Source: Haematobia irritans (lineage: Eukaryota; Arthropoda; Insecta; Diptera; Muscidae). From it: a DNA stretch of 64,000 bases. Position numbers and translations under genes: made by a program. The DNA lies in NCBI RefSeq assembly GCF_050003625.1, contig NC_134397.1:268454070-268518069 (forward strand). Reading direction: 5' to 3'. Positions 43,812-55,778 of the stretch are shown here, piece by piece. The notes below the pieces were generated by a model, which saw nothing but the letters and a program-made list of their open reading frames with translations, was not told the origin of the DNA and did not search any database. Within the stretch, counting starts at the first letter, position 1. Each line of letters opens with the position of its first letter.

Positions 43812-46404
43812 TATACCCTTCACCACTACTGTGGTACAGGGTATAATAAGTTTGTGCATTTGTATGTAACGCCAAGAAGGAGTAATCGTAGACCAACCTT
43901 TTAGTATACGGATCGGCTTAGAATTAAATTCTGAGTCGATTTAGCGATGTCCGTCTGTCTGTCTGTCTGTCCGTCTGTCTGTCTGTTGATGTATTTTTGT
44001 GTGCAAAGTACAGCTCGCAGTTTTAGTCCGATAGTCCTAAAATTTGGTACAGGGTCCTGTTTCGGCTCAAAGACGATCCCTATTGATTTTGGAAAAAATC
44101 GGTTCAGATTTAGATATAGCTGCCATATATATTTTTCACCGATCTGGTCATAATTGGCGTGTATATCAACCGATCTTCCTCAAATTCCGTACATCCGAAT
44201 ATTTTATGGGTCTCGAAAAACTTGCAAAATGTCAGCCAAATCGATTCAGATTTAGATATAGCTCCCATATATAGCTTTCGCCCGATTTACACTCATTTGC
44301 CCACAGAGGCCAATTTTTAACTCCGATTTAGTTGAAATTTTGCATAGGGAGTAGAATTAGCGTTGTAACTATGCGTGCCAAATTTGCTTGAAATCGGTTC
44401 AGATTTGGATATATCTCCCATATATATCTTTCGCCCGATTTACACTCATTTGCCCACAGAGGCAAATTTTTTCTCCGATTTAATTGAAATGTTGCACAGG
44501 GAGTCAAATTAGCATTGTAGCTATGCGTGCCAAATTTGGTTGAAATCGGTGAAGATTTCGATATATCTCCCATATATAGCTTTCGCCCGATCTACACTCA
44601 TATGGAACCAGCAGCCAGAGTTTTATACCGATCTGCTTGAAATTTTGTACAAACATAACACTTAGTCGTATAGTCAAGTGTGCAAAATTTGATTGAAATC
44701 GGTTCAGATTTAGATATAGCTCCCATATATATGTTTTTCTGATTTCGACAAAAATGGTCAAAATACCAACTTTTTCCTTGTAAAATCGCCACTGCTTAAT
44801 CGAAAAGTTGTAAAAATGACTCTAATTTTCCTAAACTTATAATACATATATATCGAGCGATAAATCATAAATAAACTTTTGCGAAGTTTCCTTAAAATTG
44901 CTTCAGATTTAAATGTTTCCCATATTTTTATACCCTGCGCCACACTGTGGAACAGGGTATTATAAGTTAGTGCATATGTTTGTAACACCCAGAAGGAGAC
45001 GAGATAGACACATGGTGTCTTTGGCAATAATGCTCAGGGTGGGTCCCTGAGTCGATATCCATGTCAGTTTGTCCGTCTGTCCGTCCGTCCGTCCGTCTGT
45101 CTGTCTGTGAACACATTTTTGTGATCAAAGTCTAAGTCGCAATTTAAGTCCAATCGCCTTCAAATTTGGCACAGGTTCCTAATTTGGGTCAGAATAGAAC
45201 CCTATTGATTTTGGAAGAAATCGGTTCAGATTTAGATATAGCTCCCATATATATCTTTCGCCCGATATGGACTAATATGGTCCTAAAAGCCAGAGTTTTG
45301 GCCCAATTTGGTTGAAATTTTGCACAGGGAGTAGATTTAGCATTGTAGCTATGCGTGCCAAATTTGGTTGAAATCGATTCAGATTTAGATATAGCTCCCA
45401 TATATATCTTTCGCCCGATATGCACTTATATGGACCCAGAAGCCAGAGTTTTATCCCGATTAGCTTGAAATTTTGCACAAGGAGTACAATTGGTAGTATA
45501 CTCATGTGTGCCAAATTAAATTGAAATCGGTTCAGATTTAGATATAGCTTCCATATATATTTTTCGCCCGATATGGAGTTATATGGCCCCAGAAGCCAGA
45601 GTTTTGGCCCAAGTTGGTTGAAATTTTGCACAAGGAGTACAATTAGTAATATAGTCATGTGTGCCAAATTTGATTGAAATCGGTTCAGATTTAGATATAG
45701 CTCCCATATATATGTTTTTCTCATTTCGACAAAAATGGTCAAAATACCAACATTTTCCGTATTAAATAGCCACTGCTTAGTCGAAAAGTTGTAAAAATGA
45801 CTCTAATTTTCCTAAACTTCTAATACATATGTATCGAGCGATAAATCATAAATAAACTTTTGCGAAGTTTCGTTAAAATTGCTTCATATTTAAATGTTTC
45901 CCATATTTTTTTACTAAAATTGTGTTCCACCCTAGTGCATTAGCCAACTTAAATTTTGAGTCTATAGATTTTGTAAAAGTCAAATTCTGTCCATATCGAG
46001 TGATATTTAAATGTATGTATTTGGGACAAACCTTTATATATAGCCCCCAACACACTTGACGGATGTGATATGGTATCGAAAATTTAGATCTACAAAGTGG
46101 TGCACGGTATAATATAGTCAGCCCCGCCCGACTTTAGACTTTCCTTACTTGTTTTTTACTAACATTGTGTTCCACCCTAGTGCATTAGCCGACTTAAATT
46201 TTGGGTCTATAGATTTTGTAGAAGTCTATCAAATTCTGTCCAGATCGACTGATATTTAAATGTATGTATTAGGGACAAACCTTTATGTACAGCCCCCAAC
46301 ACATTTAACGGATGTGATATGGTATCGAAAATTTAGATCTACACTTTGTAGGTGCAGGGTATAATATAGTCGGCCCCGCCCGACTTCAGACTTTCCTTAC
46401 TTGT
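43812..46404 (+). repeat. D1 copy d, containing D1 copy e
   Basis: The outer copy runs 43812-44929 and 46152-46404. Its head hairpin is a variant, TATACCCT-tc-ACCAC-tact-GTGGT-ac-AGGGTATA. The inner full copy lies at 44930-46151. The outer copy is interrupted exactly in its CCCATATTTTT run and resumes ACTAACATTGTGTTCCACCC. (GTCT)n near 43955-43985. The first part has a sub-family body (GATCTGGTCATAATTGGCGT) before joining normal D1 units. Confidence 0.8.
44930..46151 (+). repeat. Repeat family D1, copy e, full length (about 1.22 kb)
   Basis: Reference D1 copy. Head hairpin ATACCCTG-cg-CCACA-c-TGTGG-aa-CAGGGTAT, then AGAAGGAGACGAGATAGACA, a (GTCC/GTCT)n tract, three 153-bp units (CAGATTTAGATATAGCTCCC), a unique part (TCATAAATAAACTTTTGCGA, TGTGTTCCACCCTAGTGCAT), and the end GGTGCAGGGTATAATATAGT, CGGCCCCGCCCGAC, TTTCCTTACTTG. 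Frames such as 45272-45742 minus are repeat by-products. Confidence 0.85.
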
Positions 46405-48172
46405 TTTTTAAATAAAATTTTGACGAAAATTTCTATACAATGTATGGAAATAAAATTTCAACAACATTTTCCATACAAAAAATTTTGACAAAATTTTCTA
46501 TAGAAATAAAATTTTCACAAAATATTCTATAGAAATAAAATTTTGACAAAATTTTCTATAGAAATAAAATTTTTACAAAATTTTCTATAGAAATACAATT
46601 TTTACAAAATTTTCTAGAAATAAAATTTTGACAAAATTTTCTATAGAAATAAAATTTTAACAAAATTTTCTATAGAAATAAAATTTTTACAAAATTTTCT
46701 ATAGAAATAAAATCTTGACAAAGTTTTATATAGAAATAAAATTTTGACAAAATTTTCTATAGAAATAAAATTTTGACAACATTTTCTTTAGAAATAAAAT
46801 TATGACAAAATTGTCTATTGAACTAAATTTTGACAAAATTTTCTATAGAAATAAAATTTTGACAAAATTTTGTATAGAAATAAAATTTTGACAAAATTTT
46901 GTATAGAAATAAAATTTTCTTTGGAAATAAAATTTTGACAAAATTTTCTATAGAAATACAATTTTTACAAAATTTTCTATAGAAATACAATTTTTACAAA
47001 ATTTTCTAGAAATAAAATTTTGACAAAATTTTCTATAGAAATAAAATTTTAACAAAATTTTCTATAGAAATAAAATTTTTACAAAATTTTCTATAGAAAT
47101 AAAATCTTGACAAAGTTTTATATAGAAATAAAATTTTGACAAAATTTTCTATAGAAATAAAATTTTGACAACATTTTCTTTAGAAATAAAATTATGACAA
47201 AATTTTCTATAAAACTAAATTTTGACAAAATTTTCTATAGAAATAAAATTTTGACAAAATTTTGTATAGAAATAAAATTTTGACAAAATTTTGTATAGAA
47301 ATAAAATTTTGACAAAATTTTGTATAGAAATAAAATTTTGATAAAATCTTCTATAGAAATAAAATTTTAACAAAATTTTCTATAGAAATAAAGTTTTTAT
47401 AAAAATTGATTCAGAAATAAAACTTTGACAAAATTTTCTATAGAACTAAATTTTGACAAAATTTTCTATAGAAATAAAATTTTGACAAAATTTCCTATAG
47501 AAATAAAATCTTGACAAAATTTTCTATAGAAATAAAATTTTGACAAAATTTTCTATAGAAATACAATTTTTACAAAATTTTCTAGAAATAAAATTTTGAC
47601 AAAATTTTCTAAAGAAATAAAATTTTAAAAAAATTTTCTAAAGAAATAAAATTTTAACAAAATTTTCTATAGAAATAAAATTTTGACAACATTATGACAA
47701 AATTTTCTATAGAAATAAAATTTTAACAAAAATTTCTATAGAAATAAAAATTTAACAAAATTTGCTGTAAGAATAAAGTTTTTATAAAAATTCATGCAGA
47801 AATATAATTTTGATAAAATCTTCTATAGAAATAAAATGTTCACATCATTTTCTATAGAAATAAAATTTTGACAAAATTTTCTAAAAATAAAATTTTGACA
47901 AAATTTTCTATAAAAATAGAATTTTGACAAAATTTTCTATAAAAATAGAATTTTGACAAAATTTTCTATAAAAATAGAATTTTAAAAATATTTTGACAAA
48001 ATTTTTAATAAAATTTTCTTTAGAAATAAAGTTTTTTATAAAAATTAATGCAGAAATATAATTTTGATAAAATCTTCTATAGAAATACAATTTTGACAAA
48101 ATTTTCTATAGAAATTCAATTTTGACGAAATTTTCTATAGAAATAAAATTTTGACAATTATACTTGTCCATC
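46405..48172. repeat. 29-bp minisatellite array, long and homogeneous
   Basis: About 60 units of TATAGAAATAAAATTTTGAC + AAAATTTTC. 46560-46900 and 46940-47260 are nearly identical to each other, including shared variants (AATCTTGACAAAGTTTTATA, AATTATGAC), which shows a recent block duplication of about 370 bp. Confidence 0.85.
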
Positions 48173-48390
48173 CAATTTGGAGCCATCAGTGTAGAAATCT
48201 ATATATTCTTTATTCCCCGGGGTCTGCGTGCACTACGCCTCACTGTTGGGGATTAGAGTCTCAAACTTTTTGTCGAAAAGTGGACTCGCCAAAGTGTAAT
48301 CCACTACGTTAGGCACATCTGGCATTATTTTGAGGGCCGAACTGTGACCGTAAGTTTTTTCTGACAGCGATAGCTCGCGCAAAAATTTAG
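48173..48390 (-). pseudogene. LINE ORF2 RNase H fragment in the array
   Basis: On the minus strand one frame reads ELSLSEKTYGHSSALKIMPD, VVDYTLASPLFDKKFETLIP and EYIDFYTDGSKLDGQ, with one internal TAG. YTDGSKLDGQ is the first catalytic-Asp motif of RNase H domains in Jockey/R1/I-type LINEs. Only about 70 codons survive, with array on both sides. It is not contiguous with the reverse-transcriptase relic at 2.9 kb. Confidence 0.8.
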
Positions 48391-49100
48391 ACACAATTTT
48401 TTATAGAAATAAAGTGTTTACATAATTTTCTATAGAAAAAACATTTTAACAAAATTTTCTATAGAAATAAAATTTTCTTTAGAAAAAAAAATTTTGACAA
48501 AATTTTCTATAGAACTAAATTTTGACAAAATTTTCTATAGAAATAAAATTTTGATAAAATCTTCTATAGAAATAAAATTTTAACAAAATTTTCTATAGAA
48601 ATAAAGTTTTTATAAAAATTGATTCAGAAATAAAATTTTGACAAAATTTTCTATAGAAATAAAATTTTGGCAAGATTTTCTATAGAAATAAGATTTTAAC
48701 AAAATTTTCTATAGAAATAAAGTTTTTATAAAAATTGATGCAGAAATAAAATTTTGATAAAATCTTCTATAGAAATGACATTTTGACAAAATTTTCTATA
48801 GAAATAAAATTTTGACAAAATTTTCAATAGAAATAAAATTTTGACAAAATTTTCTATAGAAATAAAATGTTGACAAAATTTTCTATAGAAATAAAGTTTT
48901 GACTATTTTCTTTATACACTATCAAGTTTCGACGAAATGACTGAATTTCCTGGAGAAATTAAATTTCGAAGAAATTTTCTATATAAACAAAATTTCGACG
49001 AAATTGTCTATAGAAAAAAATGTCGAAACAACTCTCTATAAAGGAAAACTTCGACGAACATTTCTATAGATATAAAATTTGGATGTAATTTTTTTCAGTG
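48391..49100. repeat. 29-bp minisatellite array, end
   Basis: Same unit, becoming TCGACGAAATT variants at 48920-49080. Confidence 0.8.
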
Positions 49101-50339
49101 TCCTGTCTTAAACTATTTGCAGAAAATTGATGAGTTCTTTGGGGTTTTTGTTTGCAATTAGAATTATTAGAACACTAATGACAATTTTCTTCGCTTGTCA
49201 TCCTTTGGGATAGCCAATTGCTTGTTTGGGATCTTGTCTACAAGAACCGGTAGCTATTAAGAACGAACATACGATGAGGTGATCTAGCAATAAACTGGAA
49301 ACTCACGTTCAAGTTCTTCGAAGTATCCCAAATGAGGGAACTCATATTAAAACTGAAAAATAAATTTTTGGCGGTTGTCAAGATTTGTTGTTGTGATTTT
49401 TTAGTCTGTCTTTGGTGGGAATATTGCGCCAAGGACAAGGACTCAATACATTGCCAAGGACATGTGCAATAAATGATAGTTACCCCCTTTTTTAGGGATT
49501 TCCCAAGTAATTGCAAGAGCACAGATTTAAAAACGAAAATGAAATTATTCTCAAATGGGTTGGTTGGTTACTTTCATGCACAACTGGAATGGAATAGGGT
49601 GAACTAAAGGATAGCCAAAATGTGTATGGTCTTGTTCACTACGTGTGTATGGGAAGAAGACTTCATTTAAAAACTAAGGTTACTTGGGTGTTCAAGGACA
49701 TCTTGCATTGCGGCGCAAGGAAGTTCACATCGAAAATAAAGTTTCATTTCCTTGAACATCAAAAACTCATCTATCTGCCTTGCACCTTCCATTTCGAATG
49801 TCAGTGCCTATGTGTATCAATGTTAGTTCTAGATGTTCCTTGGTATTGCTGATTGCCTTTACCCCCAGGATTTGAGGTCTGGTCTCTCTACTGGGGTTTT
49901 TGAGTTTAATTTGCATAAGTTTATTTGGAAATGGTTTACATTATTCCTAGCGACAGTTGCCAAGCCGTTCAATATGATTTGGATTATTTTAAATTGTTTT
50001 TCCCACCAAACAAAAATTCGAAAAAGGATTGCAGTATGGGGTGCTGTTTGGTTGAGCTTGAATGATTGGCTGGTTAATTGCAAGCATGGTTGATTTCCTT
50101 ACACGTCGGTATCTATCAGGTATAGAACTATTTTCCATGAAAGGTGTTTGCTTCGAATAGGTGATTGTGAAATTGAATATTTGTTCACAGTTCACATGTC
50201 TCGCAAATTCATGAATATTGATGAGGCGTTAATTTTTTTATATATGGAAATGGAAATATATTAAGCCGAACATTTAAAGCAGTTCGAGCGGATAGGTTTT
50301 AATATATATTGGTACATAATTTTTTATTTTAAATATTAT
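49101..50339. other. Unassigned 1.2-kb spacer
   Basis: Among the least repetitive DNA in the window. Overlapping frames on both strands (49238-49522 minus, 49622-49852 plus, 49833-50093 plus) show no domain or convincing splice structure. Confidence 0.4.
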
Positions 50340-51219
50340 TATTTAATATTGTATTTCTAGATAGAATATCGTCGAATTTTATTTCTATACACATTTTTGC
50401 CAAAATTTTATTTCCATAGAAAATCTTGTACAAAGATTATTTTATAAAATTTTATTTTGTACAGGAAATTTTGTAGAAATTATATTTTTTGTTAAAATGT
50501 TATTTTGTACAGGTAATTTTATTTCTATAGAAATTTTATTTATATAAAAAATTTAACAAAAAAATATATATTTATATGGAAAATTTCTATAGAATATGGA
50601 AAATTTTGTTGAAATTTTATTTCTATCGAAAATTTCGTCGAACTTTAATTTCTATAGAATATTCCGTCGAATATGGAAAATTTCGTTGACATTTTAGTTC
50701 TATATATAATCTCGTTGAAATTCTATTTCTATAGAAAATTTCGTCAAAATTTAGGTTTCTATAGAAATTTTTATCGAAATTTTTTTATAAAGAAAAATTT
50801 GTCGGAATTTTTATAGAAAATTTCATCGACATATTTAATTTTATAGAATAGTTTATCGAAATTTAATTTCAAAATGTTATTTCTATAGACAATTTCGCCG
50901 AATAACATATTCCTATAGATTTTTTTTTTTTAAATTTATTTTGTAATCATTATTGTTATTTTGATTTCATCTTAAAACCATGCATTGACTAAACTACAAG
51001 AGTAAATTAACCAACAGAGGAAAAGCGTGCTTATCAAATTTATTTGGGCAAAGCCCTGTAGACTGCAAGATGGTTTGATGCGGTGTTAACAGGTTTTTTC
51101 CGGCTCTTGTCCCCAAATTATGATGTTTTCGTTCCCAAAAATCAATTTAAATTTAAATTCCTCACAAAAATCACCAATACATTTTTGATTTTTTTTTTTT
51201 TTTTGAAAAAAAAAAGAAA

Positions 51220-53640
51220 AATCTTTATAGAAATAAAATTTTGACAAAATTTTCTATTGAAATAAAATTATGACAAAATTTTCTATTGAAATAAAATTTT
51301 GACAAAATTCTCTATTGAAATTAAATTTTGACAAAATTTTCCACTGAAATAAAATTTTGACAACATTATATATTGAAACAAAATTATATATTGAAACAAA
51401 ATTTTGACAAAATTTTCTATTGAAATAAAATGTTGACAAAATTTTCTATAAGAATAAAAATTTGACAAAATTTTCCATTGAATAAAATTTTGACAAAAGT
51501 TTCTATAGAAATAAAATTGTGACAAAATTGTCTATTGAAATAAAATTATAACAAAATTTTCTATTGAAACAAAATTTTGATAAAATTTTCTATACGAATA
51601 AAAATTTGACAAAATTTTCTATTGAATAAAATTTTGACAAAAGTTTCTATAGAAATAAAATTGTGACAAAAGGTTCTATAGAAATAAAATTGTGACAAAC
51701 TTTTCTATAAAAATAAAATTTTCTATAGAAATTAAATTTTGTTAAAAAAATTAAATCGATTTCTCGAAAAAATCCCCACAAAAATCTTCAAATTTATGGA
51801 AATTCCCCACCAAAACCCCAAGACCCTAACTCAGAAATGACAAAATTTTCTATTGAAATAAAATTTTGACAAAATTTTCCACTGAAATAAAATTTTGACA
51901 ACATTATATATTGAAACAAAATTTTGACAAAATTTTCTATTAAATAAAATGTTGACAAAATTTTCTATTGAAATAAAATGTTGACAAAATTTTCTATACG
52001 AATAAAAATTTGACAAAATTTTCCATTGAATAAAATTTTGACAAAAGTTTCTATAGAAATAAAATTGTGACAAAATTGTCTATTGAAATAAAATTATGAC
52101 AAAATTTCTATAAAAATAAAATTTTCTATAGAAATAAAATTTTCTATAGAAATAAAATTTTGTTAAAAAAATTAAATCGATTTCTCGAAAAAATCCCCAC
52201 AAAAATCTTAAAATTTATGGAAATTCCCCACCAAAACCCCAAGACCCTAACTCAGAAATGACAAAATTTTCTATTGAAATAAAATTTTGACAAAATTTTC
52301 GATTGAAATACAATTTTGACAAAATTTTCTAATGAAATAAAATCTTGCCAAAATTTCTGTTGAAATAATATTTTGACAAAATTTTCTATTGAAATAAAAT
52401 TTTGACAAAATTCTCTAGTGAAATAAAATCTGGACAAAATTTTCTATTGAAATAAAATTTTGACAAAATTTTCTATTGAAATAAAATTTTGACAAAATTT
52501 TCTATACCAATAAAAATTTTGACAAAATTTTCTATACGAATAAAAATTTGACAAAATGTTCTATTGAATAAAGTTGTGACAAAAGTTTCTATAGAAATAA
52601 AATTGTGACAAAATTGTCTATTGAAATAAAATTGTGACAAACTTTTCTATAAAAATAAAATGTTCTATAGAAATAAAATTTTGTTAAAAAAATTAAATCG
52701 ATTTCTCGAAAAAAATCCCCACAAAAATCTTCAAATTTATCGAAATTCCCCACCAAAACCCCAAGACCCTAACTCAAAAATGACAAAATTTTCTATTGAA
52801 ATAAAATCTTGACAAAATTTTCTATAGAAATAAAATTTTGACAAAATTTTCTATTGAAATAAAATTTTGACAAAATTTTCTATTGAAATAAAATTATGAC
52901 AAAATTTTCTATTGAAATAAAATTATGACAAACTTTTCTATAAAAATAAAATTTTCTATAGAAATAAAATTTTGTTAAAAAAGATTAAATCGATTTCTTT
53001 AAAAAATCCCCACAAAAATCTTCAAATTTATCGAAATTCCCCACCAAAACCCCAAGACCCTAACTCAAAAATGACAAAATTTTCTATTGAAATAAAATCT
53101 TGACAAAATTTTCTATAGAAATAAAATTTTGACAAAATTTTCTATTGAAATAAAATTTTGACAAAATTTTCTATTGAAATAAAATTATGACAAAATTTTC
53201 TATTGAAATAAAATTTTGACAAAATTTTCGATTGAAATACAATTTTGACAAAATTTTCTATTGAAATAAAATTTTAACAAAATTTTCTATTGAAATAAAA
53301 TTTTGACAAAATTTTCGACAGAAATAAAATTTTGACAAAATTTTCTATAGAAATAAAATTTTGACAAAATTTTCGATAGAGATAAAATTTTGACAAAATT
53401 TTCTATAGAAATAAAATTTTAACAAAATTTTCTCTAGAAATAAAATTTTAACAAAATTTTCTATAAAAAAAAAATTTCTATAGAAATAAAATCGAAATAT
53501 AGTCGATTTCCCGAAAAAATCCCCACAAAAATCTTCAAATTTATGGAAATTCACCACCAAGACCCATTCCCTCCAAAAGACCCAAATTGCCAAATTGGAA
53601 AAAAATATCCCCAGTTTGAAGAAAAAACTCTAATACTGGC
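51220..53640. repeat. Higher-order minisatellite: 29-bp array plus TCCCCA-rich block, five repeats
   Basis: The block CGATTTCTCGAAAAAATCCC ... CCCCACCAAAACCCCAAGAC occurs at 51757, 52178, 52699, 52991 and 53503, separated by 6 to 14 units of the 29-bp repeat (here mostly CTATTGAAATAAAATTTTGA). Spacings are 421, 521, 292 and 512 bp. An element-like end at about 53630-53835 is shared with 10.3-10.9 kb. Confidence 0.85.
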
Positions 53641-54289
53641 AACACTAGTTGGATGGACGCACGTTTCGGAATTACCACATTCCTCATCAGCATCATCTAC
53701 TTGCAGCAAAACAATCAATCAATAATCAGAATGAATTCGGGTAACTTAATAAAACCCAAAGTAAATTACACTTGAACCTCCCGATAAAAAGGGTTTCTTG
53801 ATAGTCAGCTTTGCCTAAACAAATTTACAATTTTGTCGAAATTGTTTTTTCTATAGAAAATTTCGTTGAAATTTTATTCTGTAAGGAAAAATTTCTTGGC
53901 AATTTTATTTCTATAAAAAATGTTCTTGGAAATTTTATTTCTATACAATATTTCGTGGGAATTTTATTCCAATAAAAAATGTTCTTGGAAATTTTGTTTC
54001 TATAGAAACTATCATCAAAATTTTATTTATGTAGAAAATTTTGTCAAAATTTTATTTATATTAAAAATTTCAACAAAAATATTATTTATGTGGAAAATAT
54101 CGTTGACATTTTATTTCTATAGAAACTGTTGTTGATTTTATGTCCATAGAAAATTATGTGGTAATTTCACTTCTACAGAAAATTTCATCAAAATTTTATT
54201 TTAACGCTTTTCCGAAAGTTTATTTTGTATAATATAGTCAGAATTTGCATTTCTAGAGAAAATGGCATCGAAATTTTATTTCTATACAC

Positions 54290-55260
54290 GCTCACAAAAA
54301 ATCGCTTCTGTAACATATACTCCCAAACATATTTTGCTTCAAGCATATACATTTTTGGCTATTGCCCAAACATTTATATGTTTGATGTCTTCCAATATAT
54401 AACATGTTTGAAAGCATATTGGTCTAAACAATATATGTTTGGGTAGTCAATTTCCAAACATTTTGTATTTTTGGATCCAAATTCAATAATGTTGTCTTCC
54501 AAAAAACAATATGTTATTATGTGAACATATAATATGTTTGGAAGCATTTTGCACCCAAAAATATTATATGCTTAAAAAAAATTCTCCCAAACAATATTGT
54601 GCTCAAAATTTTATTTATTTATTTATATATTTACAATCATAATGAATTATGAAAATAAACAGGTAATATAGGTGCTAACAACATAGGTTTTCGACCTGAA
54701 TGCTCAAAATTTTGTTTCTGCCCAATTGTATATTCCCCCACATCTTTCTCACTTCCACGAGATTTTTTAGTTCTTAGCACCTTTTTCTGTAATGCAAACA
54801 TTGTAGAAGAAATTATTCAATTGTATGATTTTTTTTTATTTTAATTTTACCTTTTGCCGGACGGGGATTCGAACAGCGGACCACACAGTTTGTAAGGATC
54901 AAAGAAGTAGCTGATCAATTGCCCAAGGAAAAATAAAATGTTAATTTTGTAATAACAAGCAACAACCACCAACTTAATTCAATATCGCTCCATGTTAAAT
55001 AGCGCTCCAAGCTACTAAACACATATATGTTTATAGGCTATTTCTAAATTAATATATGTTTGCATCCAAGAATATTATATTTAAAAACATTTTATGTCCC
55101 AAACATAATATGTTCTAACATATTAACATATATGTCCCAAACATGTTATGCTAGTTCATGAACATTATATGCTTGCACTCAAAAATATTGTGTTTAAAAA
55201 TTTGTGTTCCAAACATATAATGTTTATAGCCAAACATATGAAAAACAGTCTTTTTCATCC
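54290..55260. repeat. Repeat family G, copy 2, split by a SINE-like segment
   Basis: Left end AAAAAATCGCTTCTGTAACA, right end TTTTTCATCCGTGTAG, with AAACATAT motifs throughout. Interrupted at about 54603-54990. Inserted in the 29-bp array of duplication unit 1 only, so it post-dates the duplication. Confidence 0.6.
54603..54990 (-). mobile_element. Second SINE-like segment (tRNA-like B box)
   Basis: On the minus strand GTTCGAATCCCCGTCCGGC matches the pol III B box plus a tRNA-like 3' arm, followed by an A-rich stretch. An upstream A box is not clear. It also contains the block shared with 30357-30430. Not a functional tRNA, because no cloverleaf can be drawn. Confidence 0.4.
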
Positions 55261-55503
55261 GTGTAGAAAATTTCGTCGAAATTTTATTTCGACGAAATTT
55301 TGTGGAAATTGTATTTCCATAAAAAATTTTATTGATTTTATTTATACAGAAAATTTTGTCGAAATTTTATTTCTAATAAAAATTAAAAAATATTGTTACA
55401 AAAAAATTTTATGAAAACCAAACAAATCAAAATTAAGTGAAAATTATTTTAATTCTGTTGATAAAATTAATGCAATCTGTGGACATCCATACAAAATCCA
55501 TAG

Positions 55504-55689
55504 CTACCATTCGGGACTGAGGGATCGACAGTCAGGTCCACGGCTTGCACGAGCTCTACATAATAGATATGTACTTGGTCGTCTTCCACTTCGATTCAAA
55601 CTAGTATCACTCTGTAATCTTTCACATTTAATTGCTGTTGGTAAAGTGCAAGCCAGTAGAAAAATAAGAATATAAGTGAGAAACTTCAT
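55504..55689 (-). CDS. Small secreted peptide, paralogue 1 (mature region lost)
   Basis: 61 residues. The first 25 (MKFLTYILIFLLACTLPTAI then KCERL) are identical to paralogue 2 at 59745-60029, including the signal peptide. After SLNRS the two differ: this copy has lost about 130 bp that encode the Pro/Arg-rich region and RRKR site of paralogue 2. The remaining 3' sequence is read in a way that bypasses the old stop and yields a new tail (RRPSTYLLCRARASRGPDCR...). A TATA-like box (CTATATATAAA, 55768-55778) and an initiator-like TTCAGTT about 60 nt before the start are conserved with paralogue 2. Either a degenerating duplicate or a gene with a new C-terminus. Single exon. Confidence 0.6.
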   Translation of the reverse strand: MKFLTYILIFLLACTLPTAIKCERLQSDTSLNRSGRRPSTYLLCRARASRGPDCRSLSPEW

Positions 55690-55767
55690 TCTTCTTCCAA
55701 ATAACTTTCAACTGAATTCCAAATTAATTCACTTTCGTTGGATGTGAACTGAATAGCCGAGAAGCGG

Positions 55768-55778
55768 TTTATATATAG
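55768..55778 (-). promoter_or_regulatory. TATA box of peptide paralogue 1
   Basis: CTATATATAAA on the minus strand, about 25-28 bp upstream of an initiator-like TTCAGTT (near 55750) and about 80 bp upstream of the ATG. The whole proximal region is duplicated at 60040-60130 with very few changes. Confidence 0.65.

Noticed and set aside
45272..45742. 156-residue minus-strand frame as a gene
   Set aside because: Produced by the 153-bp D1 units. Similar frames appear in every D1 copy in several reading frames.
49238..50195. Host gene in the 49-50 kb unique stretch
   Set aside because: Frames overlap on both strands without domains, signal peptide or splice signals that I could join with confidence.
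51254..53593. Runs of frames rich in FYFYRKFCQNF as low-complexity proteins
   Set aside because: Direct translation of the 29-bp minisatellite. No start or stop conservation.
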